From assembly GCA_014058105.1 (NCBI GenBank), contig JACGCM010002837.1, positions 1-64,000 of the forward strand: 64,000 nucleotides of DNA, given 5' to 3'. Source of the DNA: Kingdonia uniflora. Lineage: Eukaryota; Streptophyta; Magnoliopsida; Ranunculales; Circaeasteraceae. The position numbers were made by a program, and so were the translations under genes. The notes beneath the pieces were generated by a model. The model saw nothing but the letters and a program-made list of their open reading frames with translations, did no database searches and had not been told where the DNA came from. Numbering within the stretch: the stretch's first letter is position 1; each line of letters begins with the position of its first letter. This document shows positions 33,241 to 44,401 of this stretch, in pieces.

Positions 33241-35031
33241 GGGGAATCAAACATGGGATATGTCATAGTTGAGGAATGAGATACCTTCGGGTCGAGGTTG
33301 GAGGCTGGTCACAGGAAGGAACACTGGGAGCTTCTGCTCACATATAAGTTTACAACACTCTTCGACACGCTTTCGCTTACTGCGTGCATGACCGCTGTCG
33401 ATGTTATTGACTTCGATCATGTGGGTTTGAAAGATATGAACTTCCGGTTATCCACTCTTGGGGTCGGATGGAGGTTTGAGGTAGGAGCCGTTGAGGTATC
33501 CAGGGAGCTCGATGATATACTGATGTAGATGGCCGGCTTTGAGTATCATCTCAAGTGACCGCTGCAGGGTGAAGCAACCATTGGTGGGGTGATAGTTGCA
33601 TTTGTGATTCTCACAGTATGGTTTAGATGGGTTGACTTCGATGGGGAATGGAGCATGCTAAATAGGGTCGGATTGAATAGATGAGAGGATATTGCTGAGG
33701 GGGACTGTGAGTTTGCATAGAACGGGGAGAGGGTGTTTCTTGCGAGGCCTATCTGATTGGTCCTCAAAGTTGGCTCTTTTGAGAGGGTTGGCTTCGTGGT
33801 ACATAGGGGCGACCATAGAAGGGTGTAACTGTCGAGGTTTACTGGAGGTATTGTTGGTGTTGTTGATTTGGGGCTAAGTGTGGCGGTTACTGTCTTGAAG
33901 ACGTTCGAGGTCGATGTACCCATTGACTTTGGATAACATCTATTTGAGGGGTGTGGGCTTCTGGACAACAATGTATTCTTTGACACGGCTGTGGTCGGAC
34001 AAAACTTTCGAGTAGGCAAGGACTGCATTCGCACCATCGAGGTTCTCGATTTTGCGAGTCTTATCAAGGAACCGTTTGGCAAAGGTCTCGAGGGTTTCAG
34101 TAGAGATTTTTTGGAAGTTGGAAAGTGCGTCAACTCGCACCTGTCAGTCTTTGTTGAAGGAAAATTGGGAAATGAAAAGGTGGGAGAGTTGTTCGATACT
34201 GGTGATCAAGCCATGGTGCCATTTGAGGGGGCTATCTTTTAAGCTGGTGGGGAACATTCGACAGAGGATATGATCAGCAGAGGAATGGAGGCTGAGAGTG
34301 TTCTTGAACTTGAGAACATGGGATTGGGGATTTGTATTTTTGTAGATGCAGATTTTATTGATGTGGAAATTGAGAGGGACCTCGACAGTGAGGAGTGCTG
34401 GGATATGGGATAATGGGGTCAAGATGAGGGGTAGGGAAGCGGGCTATTACTGACGCGGATTGCATCCTTGATTTTCTGGTCGAGCTTGTGAGTGGTTATA
34501 TACACGGCTTGTGGGGGAGAACGGTGGGGATGTGGATTTTGGGTTCGAGCTCCCAAGGTCTGTTCGAGGGATCGTTCACCCAGATGTTCCCTGACAGGTC
34601 TGCAAGAGGATCGGCGGGAGGACTGCAATGTGGAGTCTGTCAAAGCTTCGGTGGGATGCAGCCCAAGGTGGAGAAAAATATTGCAGTGCTAGCACAGGTT
34701 GCTCGGGGGTTCCCAAGGGGAGTTGTGTTGTCTCGATAGGGGGTGGGGGACCCAAACGCTCTTAAGCTGAGGGACGTGAGGGTGCTTGCATCTGCTCCTA
34801 CTGCAGACTTCAAACTGATCGACGTAAGTCATCGAGAATATTATTCTGGCAGCTAGTTTCGTTGAGATGACGCTGACGCTCAACGACGAGCTCAAGTTGT
34901 CCTTCTTCACGATCGAGCCGGTACCACTATTCGGCCTGGGAAAATTGCTTTGCGATGAGGGCAAGTTGGGTAGCAATGCTATCCGCTGGGGGGTTGGCAG
35001 TGGCTGAGGTGGATCTTAGAGTGGGTACCAT
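33241..35031 (-). pseudogene. Element C gag
   Basis: The ATG at 35031 starts MVPTLRSTSATANPPADSIA. The capsid core is seen in separated frames: HILCRMFPTSLKDSPLKWHH, FNKDxxVRVDALSNFQKIST, TLETFAKRFLDKTRKIENLD and DHSRVKEYIVVQKPTP. A knuckle-like motif (YCENHKCNYHPTNGCFTLQR) lies at about 33575-33640. At least six stops or shifts break it. Several frames on the opposite strand (for example 32824-33268 and 34488-34739) are shadows. Confidence 0.8.
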
Positions 35032-35111
35032 TGATGATGGTTTTGAGGGTTTTGTTGAAAGTGGAGGGAAAAAATGGAGAAGTGAGAGGTAGTTCATAGA
35101 GAGGGTATAAT

Positions 35112-35126
35112 ACAGACGGTGCCAAA
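35112..35126 (-). promoter_or_regulatory. Primer-binding site of element C
   Basis: The minus strand reads TTTGGCACCGTCTGT just inside the LTR end TACA. It has one change from the TTTGGCGCCGTCTGT of D. Confidence 0.75.
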
Positions 35127-35919
35127 TGTAGGGGCCTAATCTCGTTAGAGGAGAGATCGGACTCTTACACCGCAGGGGTTCCAGATCGACTAGGGATTTT
35201 CAAGTATATCAAGCAAAGTTACCGTAAGTTCACAAGAACACAATTGAATGGAATCCTAAATGGTTGTTCCACGACCTCTGACGAGGATTTCAAGAGTAAA
35301 TATAGTATATATCGAGGATTAGAGAGAATTACAGAGTGGTTAAATTATCGAGGATTAGAGAGATTAGGGGGGAGTCGAAGGTAATCTTCAAGGGACGTCA
35401 AAGAGGGGAGGTACTATAGGCGGATTTTCTTACCCCTCTATGGTTCCCCTTCTCTCCTATTTATAGAAGATAGGAGGGTTGAGTCATCAAGAGGATTCAT
35501 TTACATATTTTCCCTTAGAGGGCGTCGGTTACTGTAGCTGTCGTCTCTCATTGTAGCTGTCGAATCGATACTGCGATGACTGGTTCTGACACTGTTGGTT
35601 CTGACTCTGTAAAAGCTAGCCTGACACTACAGTTGTCAAGCGACGCATCGTACCATTCTGTCTGGTGCGTTGGTCGGCGTGTTCTAATATTCTGTCGAGT
35701 TGTCTCTCTTCTACCATGTTATGTCATGGTCAAAGCCTTTATGGATCTGATCTCTTATCTTCGTCTACGGCTTTAATGCTACCTTCGAGTATTCAGTATA
35801 GTCTCTGAAGGCTTCGAGAGCTTAGATGTTCATCTTGCTGATGTGTGGGTCTTGAGTAGGCTTTGAGTGAGCCTTCGAGTGTTCGTCTGGAGCTAAAAGG
35901 CCGCGAGGAGGCTACTACA
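35127..35919 (-). repeat. 5' LTR of element C (793 bp)
   Basis: The plus strand runs from TGTAGGGGCC to GGCTACTACA. A TATA box (CCTATTTATAGAAG on the plus strand, minus-strand promoter) lies at about 35456-35468. Upstream of it are short imperfect repeats with the wording CTGTAGCTGTCG and TTCTGACACTGT. The LTR of E is clearly similar over its whole length. Confidence 0.85.
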
Positions 35920-36400
35920 AGCACACTAGGCAATTCAGCTACAGTAGCAGGGCAGTCTCCCGCACTATAGAAAAACTGACCGCTGTACTGTAGCAGAACC
36001 GACCACCGTACTATAGCAGAACCAACCTCCATATCAACATCTGTCCATAAGGACATTTATGTAATTTAACCCCAGCTTGGTGACTTACCCTTTTCTTATC
36101 CTCTACAAATAAGTGAGGGGGATAACCTTGAAGGGGATAGAAAATCTGGACCTACACTCCCATATATAGGCTCGAGTCCTCCATCGCTAATTCTCTCTTT
36201 GTGTAACTCTCAAGATATATATCATCTTTCCTATTAAAATCCTCATCAGAGGTCATGGAGAACCCAATCTTAGACTCCACACAAATTTGTTCTCGTAGAT
36301 CTACTATATTTCTGCTAGATAAACTTGTAACTCCCTAACCCGTATCCCTTACTGTGGTGTAAGAGCTCGGTCTCATCTCATCGAGGCTAAGTCCTTACAT
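35920..36400 (+). repeat. Element D 5' LTR, truncated at its start
   Basis: The right edge is AGTCCTTACA at 36400, followed at once by TTTGGCGCCGTCTGT (PBS, 36401-36415). The U3 start is missing because C's LTR ends at 35919. The region CCTCTACAAATAAG at about 36101-36114 is in the place of the TATA box of C (TTCTATAAATAGG) but has a changed core. Confidence 0.75.
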
Positions 36401-36467
36401 TTGGCGCCGTCTGTACCATACCCCCCTCACTCTACTTCTATAACAATTTTTTTTTCTCCCATCCCAA

Positions 36468-38090
36468 TGGCTCCAACCCTCTGTTCTAACTCAACCACAG
36501 CCGATACTCCAGTAGACGGCATCGTCGCCTAACTTGCCTTAATTTCCCAGCAATTTGCCCAGGCCGAAGAATGCCACCGCGTCGAACGCGAGGAAAGGCA
36601 AAAAGAGCTCACAGATGATCATGAACATCGTTTGGAGGAGACCAATCGACAAAATAAAGCCCTTGATGACCTACGTCAAATAGTTCGCAGCCTGCAGCAA
36701 GGACAGACACAGAACGCCCCAGCGCGCTCCCGAGTACAAGCTCTTTCATGCGTCTCAGCCTGAGCGCGTTTAGGCCCACCTTCCTGGATGATCTTGAAGC
36801 CTAAGGCCCACCCATCACACAACCTCAAGCCTCCATCCATCTTGGAGTTCACCCCTCCGAAGCCTCGACCGACTCCACTCTACGGCCATCACGCCGAACT
36901 CCTCGGAGACCCGTCCACGAGCGTCTGGGCGAGAACGTACTATGGAGCATACTCCTGAAGCTCAAACCCAATACCCACGTCCAGACCGTTCCCCCCCTCG
37001 AGTAGTTTATATAGCACCTCAAGAACTCTATCAAAAAATCAAGGTTGTGATCCGTATCTGCGTCAATCCAATCCCCAACTCCTGGAGTCGACTCCATAAC
37101 CCAATATGCCCAAATATCCTCGCCATCGAGGCACCTCCCAACTTCTATACTCCTAAAATCCGTAAATACTAGAACAACGACCCGCAATCTCATGTACTCG
37201 AGTTCTAAAATGCTCTCAGCCTCTATTCGTCTGCTGACCATATATCCTTTACCGTATGTTCCCTACCAGCCTGACCAACAGCCTTCTCAAATGGTACTAC
37301 GGTCTACCGAATGGTTCCATCCAAAGCTTCGAGCAGCTCTCTAGCCTCTTCGTCTGCCACTTTGCCTTCAACAATGACCGCAAAGTGTGAGTCGATGCTC
37401 TTTTCAACTTCAGGAAAACCCCCACAGAGACCCTTGAGAGTTTCACCAAACAGTTCCTCAACGCATCCCAAATGATCGAGAATCTCGACGGTATGAACGC
37501 TGTCCTCTCATATTTGAATGCCCTACCCAACCGTAGCCGGTTTAAGGAGTATAATGTCCTCCAAAAGTCGAAGACATTCATGGAGATGTTATCCATTGTT
37601 AATGGGTACATCAACCTCGAGCGCCTTCGAGATAACAATTGACAAGTCCATCCCCTGACTAGCAACACCAACAAACCTAGATAGTCGAACATTCCCATGG
37701 TTGCACCTATGCACCACGAAGCCAGCAGTAGAAAATGGGCAAACTTTGAGGATCAATTAGATAGGCCTTGAAAAAACCATCCTTTACCCATCCTACCCAA
37801 ACTTACAGCCCCTCTCAGTACTATCCTCCCGTACATTCATGCTGACCCAATCTTGCGTACCCCATTCCCTATCGAAGTCAAACCAGACCAACCCTACTGT
37901 GACAATTACAACTGTAACTGTCATTTTATAAACGGTTGCTTCGCCTTGCAAAGGTCTTTGGAGATGATACTCAAAGTCAGTCGACTGCGCCAATACATAG
38001 TCGACCTACTAGGATACCTCGATAGATCTTTCCTAAAGCCTCAAACCGACCCTAAGGCAGGACCCCCAGAGGTACATATCTTTCAGCTCA
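36468..38090 (+). pseudogene. Element D gag
   Basis: The ATG at 36468 begins MAPTLCSNSTTADTPVDGIV and stops within 25 codons. The capsid core follows in pieces: MFPTSLTNSLLKWYYGLPNG, FEQLSSLFVCHFAFNNDRKV, ETLESFTKQFLNASQMIENL and a knuckle-like YCDNYNCNCHFINGCFALQR (37895-37955). About a dozen stops lie in the frame. The order matches C and E. Confidence 0.8.
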
Positions 38091-38720
38091 ATATGTTCAA
38101 AGTTAATAACATCGACAACGGTCGCACGCGCAGCAAGAGGATAATAGCCAAGGAGTACTGTAAGCTTACCCATGAACAAAAGTTGTCGGTGTTACTCCCC
38201 GTAACCAGCCGCCAACCCCGAACTGAAGGGATACCTTTTGTTGATTGTGACGTATCTCACGTACGGTTCCCCCATTCGGACCCCTTAGTTTTCATGATCA
38301 AAGTCAACCACGTCGTCCTCCATACCATGCTTATCGACATCGGCAGTACTGCAGATGTACTCTTCCACAAAATATATAGTCGAAGCCATGAAGAAGACAA
38401 ACCTCATTTCCCTAGCCAATATGGAGCTCAAGGGTTTAAATGGCCCGACAGATGTTGCTGTGGGATGAATCAGTCTCCTAGTAACAACAGGCCCGGTCAC
38501 TTTGGAAATGGGTTTCCTTGTGGTCATTAAGAAATTTGAATATCCCGATATTCTAGGGCGCGATTAACTCCATGCCATGAAGGCCATTCCCTCAACATAC
38601 CTTCAGGTCCTCCGTTTCACAACCCCCTCTGGTACATGGGACATGAAGGGGTCTTAACGACTAGTTCTAGCCTGTGAGCACCCCGTGATTGATCTTACAC
38701 AAAAAATGGTCAAGTCATAG
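38091..38720 (+). pseudogene. Element D protease
   Basis: The frame 37853-38530 runs from gag into protease: IPFVDCDVSHVRFPHSDPL, IKVNHVVLHTMLIDIGSTAD. The active site is D-I-G where relatives have D-T-G; a single C-to-T change would do this. The domain then shifts frame near 38530 and ends in MKAIPSTYLQVLRFTTPSG. Confidence 0.78.
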
Positions 38721-39770
38721 CAACTACAGAAGCCCCCCCTCCTTTGCTCACCTCCTCTAATCCACAACCCGCCCACAGTCGAGCCCATAGTGTATATCAA
38801 AATCGACGGTCCTGGCCGAGGGACATTCACTGACACCACCTTGTCTGATGATGAGAGAGTACAACTTATTACCTTCCTCGAAGCAAACAAAATGTCTTTG
38901 CCTGGACGTTTCAAGAGATGCCAGGAGTCGATCCCTCACTTGCATGCCACCACCTCGACCTCATGCCTAAATCAACGGTGGAAAAATAGAAAAAATGCAC
39001 ACTTTCCCCGCGACTTAGAGAAGCAGTCAACCTCGAGGTGGAAAAGTTCCTAGCATCAGGTTTCATTTAAGAAGTCAAGTACACCGATTGGATTTCTAAC
39101 ATCGTAGCAGAACCCAAGAAGAACGGCAAAATCAAAATCTGCATCGACTTTACCGATCTTAACAAACACACACCAAAAGAGAGCTTTCCCTTTCCCATCA
39201 TTTCAGTATTGCTAAACGCCAGGGCCGGATATGAATGCTTATCTATGATGGATGCAGTTTCGGGCTACAATTAGGTACCTCTCCTCCCCGAAGATCAAAT
39301 TAAAACTTCCTTTATCACTGAACAAGGCCTTTACTACTTTAATGTCATGCCCTTCGGGCACAAAAATGTGGGTGCTACCTATCAGCGCCTCGTTACCACC
39401 ATGTTCAAGCCCTTACTTGGCAAGTCGGTCGAAGTCTACATTGACGACATGCTTTGCAAAAGCCTCCATAAACACACACACATAGAAGACTTGACTAAAG
39501 TATTTTCCATCCTTCGAACGTACAAAATTAAATTCAATCCAGAAAAATGCCAATTCGGTGTTTCTTTCAGAAAATTCTTCGGTCGCCTCATTAGCAAATG
39601 AGGCATCGAGATCATCGATCCCACACAGATTTGAACCCAACTCGATATGTGAACAAGCCTTTCTCGACATCGATTAGACATTAATTGGATACCCGAATGT
39701 GAACAGACCTTCCTCAAACTCAAAAACTATCTGGGCCAACCACCAATCATAAGTACCTCGATCGAAGGTA
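38721..39770 (+). pseudogene. Element D reverse transcriptase
   Basis: The region reads EPKKNGKIKICIDFTDLNKH, LSMMDAVSGYN then a TAG at 39272, GHKNVGATYQRLVTTMFK, and the catalytic VYIDDMLCKSLHKHTHIEDL. It continues to PEKCQFGVSFRKFFGRLISK. After further stops about 50 codons of the connection seem deleted before INWIPECEQTFLKLKNYLGQ. Confidence 0.82.
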
Positions 39771-40640
39771 AGACACTCGCCTTATACCTCACGGTAATAG
39801 ACATATCCATCAGCTCGGTACTCATCCGAACAATCAACAACATCGAGAAACTGGTATACTTTATCAGCAAGATACTAACCCCAGCTAAAACCAGGTATTC
39901 TAAACTCGAAAGACTCCTCCTTACCCTCATCTAGGCCTCCATAAAACTCAAACCTTACTTTCTGGCATACTCAATCCATGAAATCACCAGCTACTCCCTT
40001 CGAGAAGTACTATCCAAAAAAGAAAAATCTAGACGGGTACAACAATGGTCCATCTACCTTGGTGAACATGACAATTTATTCGAGAAGCAAGTATCTCAGA
40101 AAGGACAGGTAGTCACAGACTTCCTGGTCGACTTCCCTGTCAGAGATTCTGCATGGGAAGAACACAAAGATGACTTACCAGAAGACCAACCGAACCAGTC
40201 CGACCCTTGGAGTCCTCACAGTGGATGGCATCTGTTCACAGATAGTTTAGCTGGCCTGAACGGATCAGGAATGGGCATCATTTTCATAACACCATCCAAT
40301 GACCATATCGAAAAAGTCATCAAACTTAACTTCGAGTAAACCAATAAGGAAGCCAAGTATGAAGCCTTGATACACGACCTCGATCTTGCCCTTGAACTCG
40401 GAGTCCCCCAACTCGCCGTCTTCACAACTGATCCAATGACAATATTTAGGAGAAAACCAAGCAAATGGCCACATGGCCGAATATGCAATACTTGTTTGAG
40501 AATGAATGGATCACTTCCCAGAAAAATGCACTATTACACATTACCCCCGAGGCGAGAATAGACATGCCGACGCTTTCACCTATATTGCAGCAATGTTAGG
40601 CCACTCAGAACTACTTCAACTCAGTATTGAAGTAATTGAA
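39771..40640 (+). pseudogene. Element D connection and RNase H
   Basis: The region shows LYLTVIDISISSVLIRTINN, FISKILTPAKTRYSKLERLL, WSIYLGEHDNLFEKQVSQKG and the RNase H start LFTDSLAGLNGSGMGIIFIT, EAKYEALIHDLDLALELGVP. A shift at about 40430 displaces the end, which reads HADAFTYIAAMLG in another frame. Confidence 0.75.
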
Positions 40641-41921
40641 TGCCCAAGTATCAACTAGATGGAAGTTAATACCATCAATACTGGGGGCGAGAGTCTTAAT
40701 CCTAATGATTGGCGTACACCCTTCCTTAATTACTTTAACAGCTCCATACTCCCCACTGCTCAAGAAGTAAAACGGTCCCTCCTTGAAAATTGTCGAAGAT
40801 ATACCATCCTTCAAGGGGGCCTGCACCGAAAATCACCAAATGGCATTCACCTCCGATGCATCTCTTAACAGGAAGCCGCCAAAGTCATCACCGAGCTACA
40901 CGAAGGTAGCTGTGGATCCCACACCACGGGCAGATCAATGGCTCCTCGAGCAGTAACACAAGGATTATTTTGGCCGAACATGAATGAATAAGCTGATGAG
41001 GACGTTAAGCATTGTGACAAGTATCAGCGCCACGCCCACGATATTAAAAGCCCATCCTAAGACTTGTACTACAACCATGTCACTTGGTCTTTCAAATGAT
41101 TGGACATCGACCTCGTCTGTCCCTTCCCTAAGACTTCTGGAAGCCGAGAGCACATCTTAGTCGCGACGGATTACTTCACGAATTGGCTCGAAGCCATACC
41201 ATTATGCCGAACCAGAAAAGAAGAAGTTAAAAAATTCCTTTGGGAAAACATTATTACTCGATTCGGCTACCCACATATGTTTTGCTGCGACAATGGCCCA
41301 CAATTTGTCGGCACCAAGGGCAGAAACTTCCTCAAAAAATTCAATATCATCCTCTCCCCATCAATACCCTATTACCCTCAAGGAAATGGCTAGGTTGAAG
41401 CCATCAACAAAACCATAGTGGACGGGCTCAAGAAATACGTCGACAAGAAGAAAGAACGCTTTGTTAAGGAACTATAACACATACTATGGGCCTACCGTAC
41501 CATACCACGAAAAGCAAGAGAGTGCACACCCTTCTTACTGGCGTACGGTACCGAAGCAGTTCTACCGACACAATATGAGGTCCCTACTAGATATCCAGAA
41601 CTTCTTGACGAATACAATGATTTCGAACTTGGGCGTAACATTTATAGATAGATGAGACCTTGCCAAACTGGGATGATTTCAGACCTCTCTCCAGAAATCA
41701 TACAACAAAAGGGTCTACCCCTGTTGCTTTGACATAGGCGACTTGGTCTCCATCGAGTTAGCCTATCTTTGAAGCCACACAGCGCCAGAAAATTAGCCAA
41801 ATCATGGGAGGGACCATACGTCGTCTACAACAAAACATCACAAAGATCCTATTACCTTCCAACCAAAGATGAGTAGCCCCTTCCCAGCCCATAGAACACG
41901 ATGCAACTTGTTTCATACTGA
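40641..41921 (+). pseudogene. Element D integrase
   Basis: The zinc part is ELHEGSCGSHTTGRSMAPRA with CDKYQRHA, where the second Cys is changed. Catalytic blocks are LVATDYFTNWLEAIPLCRTR, CCDNGPQFVGTKG and YYPQGNG then a TAG (41391) then VEAINKTIV. The tail runs through AKSWEGPYVVYNKTSQRSYY to a stop at about 41919. It is inactive by at least eight stops. Confidence 0.82.
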
Positions 41922-42020
41922 AGGCCCCTGCTTGCCATGATAATTGTAACTGAAAACCCTTAATTAATTGAAAACCCGTTTATTCGAAGTCTTACTATCT
42001 CCATTCATACCAAAATCACA

Positions 42021-43010
42021 GTCCACTTAAAACTTCATAATATGGGCAAACCTTAGTATCCAATTAACCCTTCGACCAGACTGATATTTAGGGGTGACCT
42101 CGATGTTTCTCAAATTTGCTATGCTGCGAACCCGAGTGGCATGAACAATCGAAAGACTGAACACTCGGGGGAGACGAAGGGGCCGACCATATTTCACTTC
42201 GATCAGGCTCAAACCCGCGGCTAGAAATAACTAGGAGTGACCTCAAAGTCCACTTAAACTTCTTGATTTGGGCAACTTAGGTATCCAGTCAACCCTTCGA
42301 CTAGACTGATACTTGGGGGCAACCTCAAAGTTTCTCAAAGTTCCTATTATGCAAACCCGAGAGGTATGAAAAATCGAAAGGCTGAATACTTGGGGAGACG
42401 TAGGGGCCGACCATATTTTACTTCGATCAGGCTCAAACTCGCGACTAGAAATATCCAGGGGAGACCTCGAAGTCCACTTAAACTTCTTGATTTGAGCAAA
42501 CCTAAGTATCTAGTTAACCCTTCGACCAGACTGATACTTGGGGGCGACCTTAAAGTTTCTCAAAGTTCTTCTGCTACGAACCCGAGTAGAATGAACAGCC
42601 GAAAGGCTGAACACTTGGGGTAGACGTAGGGGCCGACCACATTTTGCTTTGATCAGGCTCAAACCCGCGGCTAGAAATACACAGGGGCGACCTCGAAGTC
42701 GACTTAAACTTCTTGGTTTGGGTAAACCTAAGTATCCAGTCAACCCATCGACCAGACTGATATTTAGGTGCGACTTCAAAGTTTCTCAAAGTTCCTATGC
42801 TACGAACTTGAGTGGCATGAATAGTCGAATGACTGAACACTCGGGGAAGATGTAGGGCCGACCACATTTTACTTCGATCAAGCTCAAACCCACGGCTAGA
42901 AATACTCGGGAGCAACCTCGTCGTCCACTTGAACTTCTTGTTTTGGGCACACCTAAGTATCCAATCAACCCTTTAACTAGACTGATACTTAGGGGGGACC
43001 CCAAAGGTTC
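42021..43010 (+). repeat. Tandem array of 225 bp units in element D
   Basis: A landmark (TTCGACCAGACTGATA and its variants) recurs at 42071, 42296, 42521, 42747 and 42972, giving spacings of 225, 225, 226 and 225. About 4.4 units are present and each is clearly alike over its full length. The array lies between the end of integrase and the antisense gene. Frames seen here on both strands are by-products of the repeat. Confidence 0.92.
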
Positions 43011-43189
43011 CTCAGTTCGACCAGTAAATTCATGCGAATGAAGGATAAAAGATATAAATCCACCACAAGTCAATTCTAAAGCACAGTAAACCATGCATAT
43101 TCGGCAATCAACAGGAGTGTGAAGATCGAAAAAATACAAACAAAAAAGTTATAGAATCCATAAAAAAGATGTCAGAAGATTTATTCAAA

Positions 43190-43781
43190 TGAGAGGTACA
43201 TCACCACCCTCAGCACCAGGAACCCTAGAGATCTTCTCCATAGATGCGGCTACTTATACTTCAGAATCGGCTAAAGGTTCGTCCCCACCACCAACAACCT
43301 AGGCTTCTGGTCCCAATGCGTCTACCCCAGCAACATCTGTCACTCCTCTAACTGCCGGATCCTGTGCCACCTCTTCTAGAAAACGTTCGAAGATATCTGG
43401 GTCATAGCCGAGGCTGTCAAAAAACTGCTTTAGAGAGGAGGCCACACCACATTCTTCCTCGAATTATGCCTAGAAATAAGCATGTTTTTTGGACAACTTC
43501 CTCAATCAATCCTTCACGATCGAGGACACCCTCCCATTACCCTTCTCCACCTCTGCAAGAACATCCCAAGCCGTATTAGCCCACATCTGAAGCAGCTATT
43601 GCTCTAGCTCCGACATCTGACTCTACAATGAGGTACTTATAACCTTCGAGACCTCTGCATCATCGACCACTTGCTTTAGACGGTCCCGGGCCAGCACTTG
43701 AGCTGCAGGAACCTATCCCTCGAGCTCAGGACAGTCGAACTTACTGATCACTCGAGCTCTGCAGCACATGGTCTTATTCGA
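43190..43781 (-). pseudogene. Element D antisense gene, 3' part
   Basis: The minus strand reads a coiled-coil-like stretch (LARDRLKQVVDDAEVSKVIS), then WDVLAEVEKGNGRVSSIVKD, SSLKQFFDSLGYDPDIFERF and an acidic, Gly/Ala-rich end with a stop at about 43190. Six in-frame stops (mostly TAG/TGA) are present. Position and orientation, and the motif '...LYKCGYSIE' type in G versus 'FDSLGYDPD' here, point to the same gene family as in F and G. The N-terminal part is cut off by the LTR of F. Confidence 0.55.
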
Positions 43782-44319
43782 TGTCAGGCTCACGCATAAC
43801 AGACACGTGACACGCACGTTAGCAATTACACATCGATCACGAACTCAAGCAGAACGTGAGTCATCCCCAACAGATATAAACAGAACAAGTCAACATACAC
43901 CTATCTCCTACGAGCTAGCAGTTACACACTTAACTGCCCATGATCCCCACTTTCAGAAGAACATGATCAAGTACGATTTCAAGCTGAAGGCAGGGTCTAT
44001 AAAAGGGCAGAGCTCCTAAGGAAACAGGATGACCAACAGTCTATTCTACACGTCTAATTATTTGATCTCAAGCTATCTAACCTCTTAGATTAACTCTTGC
44101 AATCAGAATTCTTTCTCATCCCAGTAATAATACTACTTTGCCAAAATCCTCCACTCGAAGTCGTAGTTTTTTACCTATTCATAGGCTTTCCATGCTAAAT
44201 CTCCTGTGTCAAGTGTTATCTCTTCATTTAATTCTTTTCATAGTTACTTTTGGTGTAAGGATCTATTTTGAACTGCCAGAAGCTTTATATTTCGAGCTTT
44301 GCGAAATCTGATCCCTACA
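43782..44319 (+). repeat. 5' LTR of element F
   Basis: The right edge is certain: ATCCCTACA at 44319 is followed by TTTGGCGCCGTTTGTG (PBS, 44320-44335). A TATA box (TCTATAAAAG) lies at about 43997-44006. The left edge is my estimate at TGTCAGG (43782), where the antisense coding of D stops; it could be up to about 75 bp further right. It differs from the LTRs of B, C and E. Confidence 0.65.
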
Positions 44320-44335
44320 TTTGGCGCCGTTTGTG
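44320..44335 (+). promoter_or_regulatory. Primer-binding site of element F
   Basis: TTTGGCGCCGTTTGTG directly follows the LTR. The first ten bases equal those of D and H. Confidence 0.85.
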
Positions 44336-44401
44336 AGAAACGTACAGATTTTCCACGTACTCCAAAGCCACGATTGATACTATTCGATCAGGTATTCAAT
44401 C

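Larger units (their letters stand above)
32946..35919 (-). mobile_element. Element C: minus-strand Tat-like Ty3/gypsy, cut in protease by B
   Basis: On the minus strand a 793 bp 5' LTR, a PBS, a broken gag and the protease follow in order. At 32946 the protease coding stops inside the GLDWL motif, exactly at the LTR edge of B. C's own LTR edge at 35919 abuts the interior of the LTR of D, so C had itself inserted into D. Confidence 0.82.
35920..43781 (+). mobile_element. Element D: plus-strand Tat-like Ty3/gypsy, LTR cut by C and 3' end cut by F
   Basis: Order: partial 5' LTR, PBS, gag, protease, RT, RNase H, integrase, a 225 bp tandem array, and the end of an antisense gene. D is the most decayed of the larger elements, with stops in every domain. 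Its LTR is the reverse complement type of the C and E LTRs, so D belongs to the same family. F interrupts its antisense gene at about 43782. Confidence 0.82.

Noticed and set aside
36849..37698. Minus-strand open frames opposite gag of D
   Set aside because: Relatives C and E show that coding here is in the gag direction; the minus frames only reflect codon bias.
42021..43010. CRISPR-like or satellite-protein reading of the regular array
   Set aside because: Units are 225 bp and alike over their full length, with no unique spacers, inside a plant retrotransposon. The open frames in the array are repeats of one accidental frame.
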